Notes: a model not told the origin generated them from the letters alone. Shown: positions 16,412 to 26,046, counted from the first letter of the stretch. The stretch: DNA of 64,000 nt from JANXLS01 sp038227045 (GCA_038227045.1 JBBRQD010000019.1:5516-69515), one strand, 5' to 3'. Program-made: numbers and translations.

Positions 16412-18136
16412 ATGAACGATATGCCAAATCCCGACCAGAACAAAACGAATCGATCGGATTCGACAATCACGCCAAAGCTGAATGCCGATGGCAATCCTTC
16501 CGAAGCATCGCCACCCGCTGCCGGTGCGGCCGAACCCGCGCCCAACGGTCGCGTCGCGGCCAACACCGCACTCTTGAAAATTGGGAAAAACTCCGCTGAA
16601 GTTTCCAAATTCGATTTGACGCCTTTTTCAGGGAATAAAAGCGCCATAACCCCGAACGAAGAAAACGACGACACGGCGCAAGCACCCATCTCGCAGGAGT
16701 ATCGCCGGCAGGCCCATATCGAGCTTCTCGCTGAGGAAATTCAGCTTACGGAACGCGCAAAAAAGGCCGAAGAGGATCGTCGCCGGAAAGCCGACGCGCA
16801 GCAGAAACCGGTTTTCGCGCTCAAAAAAAATGAAGAGGCCGCAACGGTATTGAACGCTGACAGCCCGGATATGGGGACTGAGCAGCACTTCGAATCGGCA
16901 GGCGCAGAAGAGCCCGTAGCCACAACGTCCGCATTTGAAACCGCGCCAGTGCGTCGAAAATCGCGAATTGGCCTGGTGATCGGCATTGCGTGCATGGTAC
17001 TGATCGGCCTGATGGGTGGCGCCGCGTGGATGGCCTATAACTTCTATGTGGCGTACCGTAGCGGCAACCTCACAAAAGCACTGCTGGCGCGCGCACCGAT
17101 CCATGACACTTCTGTACAGAAAGCAGTCGAGGAAGTTAAGGAATCGCCAGTGCCCGACGCCGAATCGGCGCGTCCCAAATTGCCCCTCGACGAAACCGCG
17201 AAGAAGGCCGACGAAGAAAAGCGGTTGCGCGACGAGAACGAGCGCTTGGCTGAGATCGCGAATCGCGAGAAAGACGAACAGCGCAAAAAAGTCGAAACGG
17301 CCCAGCTCATCGCCCGCGAAAAATTGAAGAAGGAGCAGGAAGAGGACGTTGCCAAAATTGAACAAGCCAGGATTGCCAAAGCGGCGGCGAATCCCGCTTC
17401 CGCCGAGGTGGCCATGCCAGACAGCGCGAAGACCGACGAGCCGAAGACTTCCGTGGCGAAATCCGACGAACCCAAGACTCCCGCAGTGAAAACCGACGAA
17501 CCGAAAACAGTCGTGACGAAATCGGACGAACCCAAGATTCCCGCAGTGAAAACCGAAGAACCGAAAACGGTCGTGACGAAATCGGACGAATCTAAAACTC
17601 CCGCGGCGAAATCCGACGAACCGAAAACGGTCGTGACGAAATCGGACGAACCCAAAACTCCCGCGGCGAAATCCGACGAACCGAAAACGGTTGTGACGAA
17701 ATCGGACGAACCTAAAACTCCCGCAGCGAAAATCGACGAACCGAAAACGGTCGTGACGAAATCGGACATCGATAAGCCAGCCGCCACAAATCCCGTCGCG
17801 GCGCCCAGCGCTGATATCAAATCAATTCCCTCCGCTCCGCCTAGCATTCCCGATAAGCTGGATTTGCCCGCCGGCGGTGTCCGTCTTATCGTCAAAGCCA
17901 CCGACCCGGAAGGGGGAAAACTGGCCTTTAAGTGGTCTCAATTGAAAGGCGCGGCAGTGGCTATTGCCGACCCCGCCGCAGCGCAGTTTCGCGACGGTAA
18001 TTGGATCAGCCAGACGTATTTTGTCGCGTCCCGGCCGGGCAATTACGAATTCGAAGTCACCATAAAGAACGACGACGGAGGCGAATCGAAGAAATACTTT
18101 CCAATCGAAGTTCTGCCACCAACAGAATTGAAATAA
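16412..18136 (+). CDS. Single-pass membrane protein with 20-residue tandem repeats and PKD-like C-terminal domain
   Basis: The protein has 574 residues from ATG 16412, after a GGGGG element. An earlier in-frame start at 16283 adds 43 unlikely residues. Residues about 1-180 are a polar, partly helical cytoplasmic region. A transmembrane helix lies near 184-210 (IGLVIGIACMVLIGLMGGAA), followed by a charged coiled coil (about 260-325, rich in E, K and R). About five near-identical copies of a 20-residue unit (SDEPKTPAAKSDEPKTVVTK) come next. The end is a beta-sandwich resembling PKD or cadherin repeats (VKATDPEGGKLAFKWSQL, NDDGGESKKYFPIEV). A span from cytoplasm to periplasm or cell wall is inferred. 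No function is known. Confidence 0.8.
   Translation: MNDMPNPDQNKTNRSDSTITPKLNADGNPSEASPPAAGAAEPAPNGRVAANTALLKIGKNSAEVSKFDLTPFSGNKSAITPNEENDDTAQAPISQEYRRQAHIELLAEEIQLTERAKKAEEDRRRKADAQQKPVFALKKNEEAATVLNADSPDMGTEQHFESAGAEEPVATTSAFETAPVRRKSRIGLVIGIACMVLIGLMGGAAWMAYNFYVAYRSGNLTKALLARAPIHDTSVQKAVEEVKESPVPDAESARPKLPLDETAKKADEEKRLRDENERLAEIANREKDEQRKKVETAQLIAREKLKKEQEEDVAKIEQARIAKAAANPASAEVAMPDSAKTDEPKTSVAKSDEPKTPAVKTDEPKTVVTKSDEPKIPAVKTEEPKTVVTKSDESKTPAAKSDEPKTVVTKSDEPKTPAAKSDEPKTVVTKSDEPKTPAAKIDEPKTVVTKSDIDKPAATNPVAAPSADIKSIPSAPPSIPDKLDLPAGGVRLIVKATDPEGGKLAFKWSQLKGAAVAIADPAAAQFRDGNWISQTYFVASRPGNYEFEVTIKNDDGGESKKYFPIEVLPPTELK
17430..17768 (+). repeat. 60-bp tandem repeat within the membrane-protein gene
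   Basis: About five 60-bp units in frame encode alternating KSDEPKTPAA and KSDEPKTVVT decapeptides. Units differ by only a few bases. A weaker half unit lies at the 5' end (about 17430-17460). Such identity suggests recent slippage or unequal recombination, and copy number may vary between strains. Confidence 0.9.
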
Positions 18137-18206
18137 TCGTATTTATTCTCCTTGTCTCCCTGTCTCCTTGTCTGCCCTTCCCACATTCCCTGGAGATTCT
18201 CATCGC

Positions 18207-19232
18207 ATGAAATTGAGTTTGCTCGCCGCCGCTCTGATCTGCGCCATTGTGCTATCGCCCGCCGCAAACGCCGCTCAAAAACTCGACATCTATTGGGCCG
18301 ATGTTGAAGGCGGCGGCGCGACACTGATCGTCACGCCCGCCGGCGAATCGATTCTGATTGACAGCGGCAATCCCGGGGGCCGCGACGCCAAACGCATCTT
18401 CGACATCGCCGATAAGACCGCGCATCTCAAGCAAATCGATTTTCTCATCACCACGCACTACCACATCGATCATTTCGGCGGAGCGTCCGAACTGGCCGGC
18501 ATGCTTCCGATCAAAACCGTTTACGATAACGGCGTCTTCGAAGGCGGCGTCGAAAAACCCACGGACAAATACAAACTCTTTCCCGCCGATACGCGCGCGG
18601 TGATCAATCCCGGCGACGAGCTCATCCTGAAGCAAGTCGACGGCGCGCCGCGCGTCTCGATCAAATGCCTGGGCACGCGCCAGAAATTCATGGACCCGCC
18701 GAAGGACACCGCGCCGTGCCCGGATTGCGCCGGCGCGAAACGCAAAGCCGAAGATAAATCCGACAACGCCAACAGCGTGGTTCTGTTGCTCGCGTTCGGC
18801 GACTTTCGCTTTTATGCCGGCGGCGATCTGACGTGGAATATGGAAGAGAAGCTGGTCTGCCCGGTGAATCTAGCGGGCACGGTGGACGTGTACCAGGTCA
18901 CGCATCACGGGCTGGACGTCAGCAACAATCCGGTACTGTTGAAAATGCTCAAGCCCACCGTGGCGATCATGTCCAACGGCACGACGAAAGGCTGCGCCGG
19001 GGAGACCTGCGACACGCTCAAATCGATCCCGTCGATTCAAGCGGTCTTCCAGATCCACAAAAATCTGCGCAAAGATTCGGAGCACAACACCTCGGACGAA
19101 TTCATCGCAAACCTGGACGAGAAGTGCGACGCCAATTTCATTCAGCTCAGCGCCGACGCCGTCGCAAAAACATTCACGGTTTCAATCCCGGCGAAGAAGG
19201 TTGAGAAGACGTATAAGACGCAGGGGCGATAG
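18207..19232 (+). CDS. Secreted metallo-beta-lactamase-fold hydrolase
   Basis: The protein is 341 residues from ATG 18207, where a signal peptide (MKLSLLAAALICAIVLSPAA) starts. An earlier in-frame start at 18168 would mask it. The zinc-binding motif HYHIDHFGG follows FLITT. A later VTHHGLD and the FYAGGDLT strand complete the ComEC/Rec2-type MBL arrangement. A four-cysteine insert (CPDCAGAKRK, plus CAGETC later) is unusual. The mature enzyme would act in the periplasm, probably as a phosphodiesterase or nuclease. Substrate is not predictable. It stands 70 bp after the tandem-repeat gene and may be co-transcribed. Confidence 0.82.
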   Translation: MKLSLLAAALICAIVLSPAANAAQKLDIYWADVEGGGATLIVTPAGESILIDSGNPGGRDAKRIFDIADKTAHLKQIDFLITTHYHIDHFGGASELAGMLPIKTVYDNGVFEGGVEKPTDKYKLFPADTRAVINPGDELILKQVDGAPRVSIKCLGTRQKFMDPPKDTAPCPDCAGAKRKAEDKSDNANSVVLLLAFGDFRFYAGGDLTWNMEEKLVCPVNLAGTVDVYQVTHHGLDVSNNPVLLKMLKPTVAIMSNGTTKGCAGETCDTLKSIPSIQAVFQIHKNLRKDSEHNTSDEFIANLDEKCDANFIQLSADAVAKTFTVSIPAKKVEKTYKTQGR

Positions 19233-19255
19233 TTGAGTCCAACTGCTTCACGTTT

Positions 19256-20878
19256 TTACGCGTTCACTTTCAAGTCCGGTGAATTCAATTCACGCACACT
19301 CGTCTCGACCCCCTTTGATTCGAGAAGCTCGTCCTCGTCGCTGGTGAGCTTTTCCTTGAATTTTCGGGCCTGTGTCAGCACTCGGCTTTCCATCGAGCCC
19401 GCCGCCTCGTTATAGGACTTGACCGCGCTTTCAAGGTTCTTCCCCACCCTGCTGAAATGCTCGGCAAAAACTTTCATGCGCTTGTAAAGATCGCGGCCCA
19501 TTTCGCTGATTTCCTGAGCGTTCTTCTCGATCGTCTCCTGGCGCCAGCCGAAGGCCACCGAGCGCAGCAGCACGATCAACGTGGCCGGCGTGGCGATGAT
19601 CACGCGTCGTTGAATGGCGTCTTCGAACAGGTCCGGGTCGTGCTCCATGGCCGCGTAATAAACCGATTCTCGCGGGAGAAACATGAACACGAATTCCGGT
19701 GAGCCGCCGAACTGGCTCCAATATTCCTTGCCGCTCAAACTATCCACATGCTTGCGCAAATGGGCGGCGTGCTCGATGAATTTCAGGCGCCGCAAGCCGT
19801 CGTCAGCGCATTCAAACCCTTCGAGATACGCTTTGAGCGGCACTTTCGAATCGACGACGATCGTCTTGCCGCCGGGCATGCGCACGGTCATGTCGGGGCG
19901 CAACAGTCCGTTTTCGGACAACACGCTATCCTGAGTATGGAAGTCACAGTGCTCGATCATGCCGGCGAGTTCGACCACGCGGCGCAACTGCACTTCACCC
20001 CATTGCCCGCGTGTGTTGGGCATGCGCAGAGCATTGACGAGGTTTTGCGTCTCGTCGCGTAACGCTTTGCTGCCGATTTTTACGGCGTCAAGCTCACTGG
20101 TCAGCTTGCCGTAGACTTCCATGCGGTCCTTGTCCAACTGGGCGATTTTCAGGTCGTACTTTTCCAATCCGTCCTTGATGGGCTTAACGAGTTCCTCGAA
20201 TGATTTCTGTTTCTTTTCGAGTTCGGCAGCGCTGGCGGTCTGTGTCTTTTCCAATTCTGTTTTGGCCAGTTGCAAAAACATTTCATTATTCTTGGTGAGC
20301 GCTTCGACCGATAGCGCGGAGAATGCCGCTTTTAATTCCTGTTTGTCCCGCTCGAATTCCTGGATACGCGCGTTGAATGTGGCTTCGCGCTCCTTGAATT
20401 CGGTCAATTCGCGCATCGCAATCTCAAGTTTGGCGCCGCACTGTTCAAACGCCTGCGTGAGTTCAGGAATACGCGCGGCGCGTGTCTCCTGTTCTTTGAG
20501 AGCGGATGAAAACTGCAGCGTAGAAGCGTTCAATCTTACAATCTGTTCGTCTTTTTCACGCAGTATCTGTTCGAGTGCAGGAATGCGGGCGGCGAGTGTT
20601 TGCTGCTCCTTTAGGGAGACGTACCCTTGTGTGTTCTGAGCCTGCAAGTTGCGAATTTCCTGAAGCTGTTCCAACTCCTTTTTCTGTGCGGCGTGCAACT
20701 GCTCCTGCGTGTCGGCGAACCGCTGCTGAGCGAGCGCCAAGGCGGATTGTGCTTCTGCGATTTTGGATGCGACATCGGCGCGAGCTTGTACGATTTGAGT
20801 GCGAAGGATGAGCAGGGCAATGACGCCTGCAAGCGCTGCGCCAAGCGCGATTCCAATAAGAAGGGAAGTCAGGTCCAT
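19256..20878 (-). CDS. rmuC: DNA recombination protein RmuC
   Basis: The protein is 540 residues from ATG 20878 (MDLTSLLIGIALGAALAGVI), which starts directly with the N-terminal membrane helix normal for RmuC. The upstream start at 20962 adds 28 residues. A long coiled coil covers about 35-225. The conserved nuclease-like domain follows, with NLVNALRMPNTRGQWGEVQL, MIEHCDFHTQ, RPDMTVRMPGGKTIVVDSKV, EFVFMFLPRESVYYAA and IIATPATLIVLLRSVAFGWR. RmuC suppresses inversions and is thought to act on stalled forks or DNA ends. It is convergent with the MBL gene, 23 bp apart. Confidence 0.95.
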   Translation of the reverse strand: MDLTSLLIGIALGAALAGVIALLILRTQIVQARADVASKIAEAQSALALAQQRFADTQEQLHAAQKKELEQLQEIRNLQAQNTQGYVSLKEQQTLAARIPALEQILREKDEQIVRLNASTLQFSSALKEQETRAARIPELTQAFEQCGAKLEIAMRELTEFKEREATFNARIQEFERDKQELKAAFSALSVEALTKNNEMFLQLAKTELEKTQTASAAELEKKQKSFEELVKPIKDGLEKYDLKIAQLDKDRMEVYGKLTSELDAVKIGSKALRDETQNLVNALRMPNTRGQWGEVQLRRVVELAGMIEHCDFHTQDSVLSENGLLRPDMTVRMPGGKTIVVDSKVPLKAYLEGFECADDGLRRLKFIEHAAHLRKHVDSLSGKEYWSQFGGSPEFVFMFLPRESVYYAAMEHDPDLFEDAIQRRVIIATPATLIVLLRSVAFGWRQETIEKNAQEISEMGRDLYKRMKVFAEHFSRVGKNLESAVKSYNEAAGSMESRVLTQARKFKEKLTSDEDELLESKGVETSVRELNSPDLKVNA

Positions 20879-21000
20879 TTGCGTTGCTGCTCTCGCGGGG
20901 TGCGACAAGGTGAAGGCGTGAATTTGGGAATGATATACAAGGATGCTCTCGATCAAGCGCAAATTGCCAAATTAAAAATTAACCTTGTCGCCTTATCACC

Positions 21001-24000
21001 TCACTTCGTCTTCCCCGTCTTGCCCGCCGTGGCCGTGTACGACTGCGGCTGCATGATATCGTAGATCTGTTTGTTGAAGAATACCGACGCGCGGACCGTG
21101 TGGGCTTCGTTCTTTGCGGTTTCGTTTTTCAATCCGGAACTGCCGGCCACGATGCTTTGAATGCTCGCTTTCGTCAGTTTGAATGTGAACTTGCCGAATT
21201 GCGTGCTCTTCGCCTTGCTGTTGAAGCGCAACTGGAACAATCCGTTGGGAACGGCCGTCCCTTTGCCTTTCGACGAGAGCACAAATTGACGGCCCACGCC
21301 GCCGGCGATGACGACGACGGACTGGCCCGTGGCATTGAAACCCACCGGCACCGCCAGAGATCCCGTGAGGGTCACGGAGTCACTGGCGCTCTTCGCGAAG
21401 TTCAACCCGATCAACAAGGTCTTTAACGCGAGCGGCTGCGGGGTGGTTCCTGTGATGATCGACACCGCGCCAATGTACCCGCTGTTGTCCATGTCCGGAT
21501 TCAAATCGGGCAGGCCCTCGCCGTTGGCATCCACGAAGACAACTTCCGTCAGCGTCGCGACCGACACCGCGCCGAGCGTATCTGTGACGGTGAGCGTGAC
21601 GGTGTAATTCTGCGGCGTGCCATAGATGTGCGACACGTTTGCGCCCGAGGCGCTGGTGCCATCGCCGAAATTCCAAAAATACGTGACAACCTGGCCGCGC
21701 GCTCCGGCCGCGGACGAACTGAATTGCACCGTGGCCCCAACCACCGCAGCGGCTGGTACGGCAGTCGGGCCGCTCACAATCGCCGGGGGCGTATTCACGG
21801 TCAGTGTCGCCGGATTGCTCGGCACACTGGCGAATTGATTGCTGACGACACACGTGAACACCGCGCCGTCGTCGGAGAGTGTCACGGGAGCCGTAGTATA
21901 TGTCGTGCCGGTCGCGCCCGGAATCGGCGTACCGTTGCGCGTCCATTGATACGACAGCACACCGTTGACCGCCTGAACCGTGAACGTCGCGGGTGTGCCG
22001 GCATTGACAAGCTGGCTCAGCGGCTGAAGCGTAATCGACGGGGCTTGATGGACCGTCAATGTCGCCGACGCGCTCACCGCGGTGCCGAAATTATTGGAGA
22101 CGATGACGCGGTACGTCGAACCGTCGTCGCCGATGGGAACCTGGGTGAGATTCAGCGTCGCGCTGTTGGTATTCGGAATGTTCGAACCGTTCTTCTGCCA
22201 CTGAAAGGTCAGCGTCGCACTGCCGCTGGCGGTAACCGTGAAGGCGATGTCGTTTCCGGCAATCGCCGTTTGATTGCTGGGATTCGTGACGCCCGGCACA
22301 GCGTTGACCGCAGCCAGCGCGTTGATCAACCCCGCGCCGGAGCGGTCATCTGGCCCCGCGACGGACAGGGGCGAGGTGGCGACAATGTCGATCGCTGTGC
22401 CTTGCAACGCCGCTTTGACTTGTGTTGGCGTCGAAAGTGAGGCACGCTCTTTCAACAGCGCGGCGATAGCGGCGGCGTTGGGAGCCGCTGCCGATGTGCC
22501 GAAGAAATTCGGAAAGCCATCGGTGTCGTAAATGGTGCCATTGATGTTGATGCTGATATCCGAGTCGAAAAATGTCGTGTTGGCGCCATCCGGGGCGGAG
22601 ATGCTGGGGGTGTCTCTCCGTTGCGGAGCACCCGTCAGCGGCGCGCCGGCGGTATCGAAATAAAAGGGCACGCCGTTCACTCCAATGCCTCCTTTGGACG
22701 AATACCTTTCCATATTAATGGCATTCGGATCTTCGTCATGGAGGACGCCGTCCCACTTGCCGCCGCTGTCGATGTCCGCAAAAAAGATGGCGCCCACTGC
22801 AATGACTTCATTCATCGTGGTGTGGCCGAAAGCCGTCATTCCCCCCGCCCCGCCCGATGGAAATGCGAGTTGCAGATCGCTCTGTATGACCGTTCTGAAC
22901 ACGAGATTCGCGCTCGAACCGGCGCTGAGAGTCACGGCCAGATAGACACGCTGGGTTGCGCCCGTGTTGTTGGAGTACGTGTCGATGATTTCATGCGGAT
23001 CGCCGCTGGGCATTCCGTTGACAAATTGCGGATCGTTGCTGAATCCGAGAATATTTGCGTTCGTGCTGGGGCCATCGTAAAGGATCGCGTCCATATCGAC
23101 CGACGATCCCGCACCCAGATTGAAACTCTGGTACGGCTGGTTCCATTGAAGGATAATGGTCAGACCGGACCCGTCTGGCACGTCGATGGGAAGGAAGCCG
23201 GGCGTCGCGCCGCCGATACCCCAATTATGATAGGCGGTGTCCGCGCCGCCGCCCCCAACGGCCAAGTAATTCGCGAGCACGCCCGCGTCGCCGTCGTTTC
23301 CGGTTGCGGTGAAGTGCGGCACGCCGGCATTGAATCCCGCGCGAATGCTCTGCGCAATCGGGCCGTCCTGAAAAAACGGCTCGTCGGGAAAGCCGATATC
23401 GTCCACCGTGATCGTGCAGCCGGCTTGGCGAAGTTTTGTGATGTTTGCGGCCATCGTCGCCTGGTCCATCTGCGACGAGGCAAACGCCAGCGCCGCGTTG
23501 GGAGCGATGTCATGGATCAGTTCCATCATGGCAGCGCCTTCGTCCACGCCGCCGGCTTGGCCAAAATCGATGACTTGAATGGTGGCGGGCAGATCGCCGC
23601 TGACTTGATTGGTCATATTGCTTAAAATCGCGTTGGGGACCGCGCCCGAAATCGTGCCGGGGCCGATGGCGGTTTGATTGCACGAATCCGAGACGACACC
23701 GATCTTCTGTCCCGCGCCGCTCAAGCCCGTCGCCTGGCGCGCCTGATCCGCTTTCATACTGGCATCGGCTTGATTGTTGGCCGCGCCCTGCTGGCGCCTG
23801 AAAGGCCGATGGGCCAGCCCAATAGTGCGTACGCCCGGCAATTGGGTCAGCGCGGAAATCTCGTCAAGCGACGCCAGCGTGGATACCGTATTCCATTTTT
23901 CACTGGAGTTCACGACAATCGCGCCGGTCGCTTGAATGGCATCGAGGAGTGCCGCATTGAGGTGCGGCACATCGAGCGTGAGCGGCAGTTTGCCCGCTGG

Positions 24001-24237
24001 GCTGGGCGGCAGAGATCGAGCCATGGCGGCGCGCACACCCATTGTTGCCGCCGCACCGGTGGTCTGTCCCTTCTGGAGCGCTTCAACAGCCGGAATCAAA
24101 CGCCGGTCGAGTTTCCCGGCAAGCGGGCCCAGATGCGCAAACCGCGGATCGACTTTCGCGGTTTCCGCCGCTCCAATCCCGAACCCGGCAGCCATGACAG
24201 ACGCGCAAAACGCCAAGATGCTCAATCGTCGATTCAT
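21001..24237 (-). CDS. Large secreted S8-like subtilase with two Ig-like domains, PKD domain and C-terminal module
   Basis: The protein is 1078 residues from ATG 24237, where the signal peptide begins (MNRRLSILAFCASVMAAGFG). The subtilase domain spans about 175-680, with Asp184 in VVSDS, the oxyanion Asn314 in TATGNDGD and the nucleophile Ser582 in FGTSAAAPNAAA. At the usual His position the sequence is DEGAAMMEL, with Glu233 replacing His. Two Ig-like domains (about 690-860) and a PKD domain (FGDGTSASGANVSHIYG) follow. A calcium-like loop (DLNPDMDNSGYIG) leads to the terminal module beginning LLIGLNFAKSASD, which is shared with the glycosidase at 1-2669. It is probably extracellular. Whether the altered triad is active is open. 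Confidence 0.88.
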   Translation of the reverse strand: MNRRLSILAFCASVMAAGFGIGAAETAKVDPRFAHLGPLAGKLDRRLIPAVEALQKGQTTGAAATMGVRAAMARSLPPSPAGKLPLTLDVPHLNAALLDAIQATGAIVVNSSEKWNTVSTLASLDEISALTQLPGVRTIGLAHRPFRRQQGAANNQADASMKADQARQATGLSGAGQKIGVVSDSCNQTAIGPGTISGAVPNAILSNMTNQVSGDLPATIQVIDFGQAGGVDEGAAMMELIHDIAPNAALAFASSQMDQATMAANITKLRQAGCTITVDDIGFPDEPFFQDGPIAQSIRAGFNAGVPHFTATGNDGDAGVLANYLAVGGGGADTAYHNWGIGGATPGFLPIDVPDGSGLTIILQWNQPYQSFNLGAGSSVDMDAILYDGPSTNANILGFSNDPQFVNGMPSGDPHEIIDTYSNNTGATQRVYLAVTLSAGSSANLVFRTVIQSDLQLAFPSGGAGGMTAFGHTTMNEVIAVGAIFFADIDSGGKWDGVLHDEDPNAINMERYSSKGGIGVNGVPFYFDTAGAPLTGAPQRRDTPSISAPDGANTTFFDSDISININGTIYDTDGFPNFFGTSAAAPNAAAIAALLKERASLSTPTQVKAALQGTAIDIVATSPLSVAGPDDRSGAGLINALAAVNAVPGVTNPSNQTAIAGNDIAFTVTASGSATLTFQWQKNGSNIPNTNSATLNLTQVPIGDDGSTYRVIVSNNFGTAVSASATLTVHQAPSITLQPLSQLVNAGTPATFTVQAVNGVLSYQWTRNGTPIPGATGTTYTTAPVTLSDDGAVFTCVVSNQFASVPSNPATLTVNTPPAIVSGPTAVPAAAVVGATVQFSSSAAGARGQVVTYFWNFGDGTSASGANVSHIYGTPQNYTVTLTVTDTLGAVSVATLTEVVFVDANGEGLPDLNPDMDNSGYIGAVSIITGTTPQPLALKTLLIGLNFAKSASDSVTLTGSLAVPVGFNATGQSVVVIAGGVGRQFVLSSKGKGTAVPNGLFQLRFNSKAKSTQFGKFTFKLTKASIQSIVAGSSGLKNETAKNEAHTVRASVFFNKQIYDIMQPQSYTATAGKTGKTK

Positions 24238-24452
24238 AAACACGTCCACCCTTTGGCAATGCCGTTCCCACGCGAACCACCCAACGATCGGATCGATACC
24301 GTCGCTATTGATGAGACTACACTTTCGAAAAACACTTCGAAGTATATACATCCCCATTTATATGTGCATTTTAAATGCAGATTGCATACACTTTTCTTGT
24401 CATTCGAACGGCGGGGAGTAACATTGGCGCTGGAGCGGATATCTGCATTACC

Positions 24453-24899
24453 ATGAATCGTGTACCCACATTGGTCGGAATCGACGGCGCCTTTCGCGGC
24501 GAAACCTATCCGCTCGAACACTTCAAGACCTATATTGTAGGCCGCAGTCGCAACGCCGACATTTCACTGCGCCGCACGCAACATTACCGCAATCAATCGG
24601 ATGAACAGCGCGACGCGGACAAGGCGGCTAAGACGGTCAGCGCGCGGCATTTTCAGATTACTTATCTCAATTCAAAATCGATCGAAATCAAGAACCTGAG
24701 CGTCAACGGCACGCGCCTGGACGGCACGCCGATCGGGGGCGCCGCCGTGATCGACGACATCGCGACGAAATCCCACATCGTTTCGTTCGGAGCGGACGAA
24801 AAATTTAAACTGGAGCTGCGCGCGGTTGAACTTTCCGTAAGCGATTCGTCCCAGGGCTGGAGCGATACCGGCGCGACCGGGGGAATGAACAGACTCTGA
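24453..24899 (+). CDS. FHA domain protein
   Basis: The protein is 148 residues from ATG 24453, preceded by GGAG. The FHA domain fills residues about 5-120: LVGIDGAFRGETYPL, the phosphothreonine-binding GRSRNADISLRR, SARHFQITY and KNLSVNGTRLDG. A charged insertion (HYRNQSDEQRDADKAAK) separates the first two motifs. It is probably a phosphopeptide-reading adaptor in the cytoplasm. The nucleotidyltransferase-like gene follows 28 bp later, suggesting an operon. Confidence 0.88.
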   Translation: MNRVPTLVGIDGAFRGETYPLEHFKTYIVGRSRNADISLRRTQHYRNQSDEQRDADKAAKTVSARHFQITYLNSKSIEIKNLSVNGTRLDGTPIGGAAVIDDIATKSHIVSFGADEKFKLELRAVELSVSDSSQGWSDTGATGGMNRL

Positions 24900-24927
24900 A
24901 ACGCACCGAAAGCCACGCTATATTCGA

Positions 24928-25989
24928 ATGCTCCTTATGGCGAAACAACAAGACGGCTCGCTGCTCTTCGATATTCTCAATGGAAGAGACCGCGCGAACT
25001 GGACCGCGGCGCGCCTGGATCCGCTGCTCGATCTGGCGGGCGAGCACGGGTTGATCTCGCTCGTTGTCGACGCGCTGGAGAGGCACAACGCCCCGGTTCC
25101 CGAAATCTGGAAAGATGTCGCCATTGACCTCGCGCTCAATTCGAGCGTGCAGATCAATGCGGCGGCGGAGCTGAGCGCCGCGTTTCGATCCGCCCATGTC
25201 GACGCCGTCTTCGCCAAAGGCGTCGCACTGGCGCTCACCGTTTACGAGCGGCCCAACTTGCGCGCGTTCGTCGACATGGACGTGCTGATCGAGCCCCATT
25301 CTTTGAAAAGCGCCGGCAAAGTACTGCGCGAGTTGGGCTATGCCCTCGTGACGAAGAGCTTGAAAAACCCCATTGAATGCAGTTTTACGCGCGAGCGCCT
25401 GCCGGGATTTCCGGTGGAAATCGATCTGCACTGGTCGTTCGTCGGAGACGACGGCTTGCAGGCGCCCGCACGCGTGCCGATCGACGTGATTCTCTCGCGC
25501 ACGAAAACGGTCAACGAAATTCGCGTGCCCAGCGACGACGATACGTTGCTGCTGGCCGCGGCCAACATGCCGCGCAAAGCCGCGCAGCCGCTGATGCTGA
25601 TCGCGGATTTCGCCAGCATCGCGCAGAAGAATCTGGATTGGACCGCCGTCGGCGAATGCGCCACGCGCTGGCACGTGCGCACCAGCCTATGGCTCGGATT
25701 CGAACTGGCCAGGACGCTGCTGAACGCGCCGATAAATCCCGATTTTCTGGCGCGCATCGAGCCGCCGCGCTCACGGCGAGAATGGCTGCTGAATGCCTTA
25801 AGCGGCGAACAACTCTGGAGCTCCGGGAAGCATCTGCAATCGCGCTATAAAATCGGGTTCAAACTGAAATGCCTAGATTCAAGATTCGACGAATTGCGCG
25901 CAATCTGCGCACTGCCGAAAGGACTTCTCCGGAAACTAGGCATCACTAAGACGTGGTCTCAGAAACAGCTTGGACCCATGAATGGATGA
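24928..25989 (+). CDS. Nucleotidyltransferase family protein (PF14907-like)
   Basis: The protein has 353 residues. The diagnostic segment is VFAKGVALALTVYERPNLRA followed by FVDMDVLIEP, which is the nucleotidyltransferase core with its Asp-x-Asp metal site. HWSF near residue 170 and a helical C-terminal half (LLAAANMPRKAAQPLMLIAD) fit the same family. Members commonly sit in polysaccharide-synthesis loci, but no such genes are adjacent here, so the substrate is unknown. ATG at 24937 (MAKQQ) is an alternative start. The gene is read in the same direction as the FHA gene before it and scpA after it. Confidence 0.82.
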   Translation: MLLMAKQQDGSLLFDILNGRDRANWTAARLDPLLDLAGEHGLISLVVDALERHNAPVPEIWKDVAIDLALNSSVQINAAAELSAAFRSAHVDAVFAKGVALALTVYERPNLRAFVDMDVLIEPHSLKSAGKVLRELGYALVTKSLKNPIECSFTRERLPGFPVEIDLHWSFVGDDGLQAPARVPIDVILSRTKTVNEIRVPSDDDTLLLAAANMPRKAAQPLMLIADFASIAQKNLDWTAVGECATRWHVRTSLWLGFELARTLLNAPINPDFLARIEPPRSRREWLLNALSGEQLWSSGKHLQSRYKIGFKLKCLDSRFDELRAICALPKGLLRKLGITKTWSQKQLGPMNG

Positions 25990-26046
25990 GTGAAATGGTT
26001 AATCCCATTTCGTTGAAGTTTTTGCAAAAACGCTTATTCTGTCAAC

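Noticed and set aside
17430..17768. CRISPR-like regular repetition
   Set aside because: The 60-bp units are contiguous, in frame and without unique spacers. This is a protein-coding tandem repeat.
17044..17901. Minus-strand ORF of 285 codons with VFGSSDFAAGVLGSSDF-type repeats
   Set aside because: It is the reverse reading of the 60-bp tandem repeat in the plus-strand membrane-protein gene. Its repeats are inherited from that tract.
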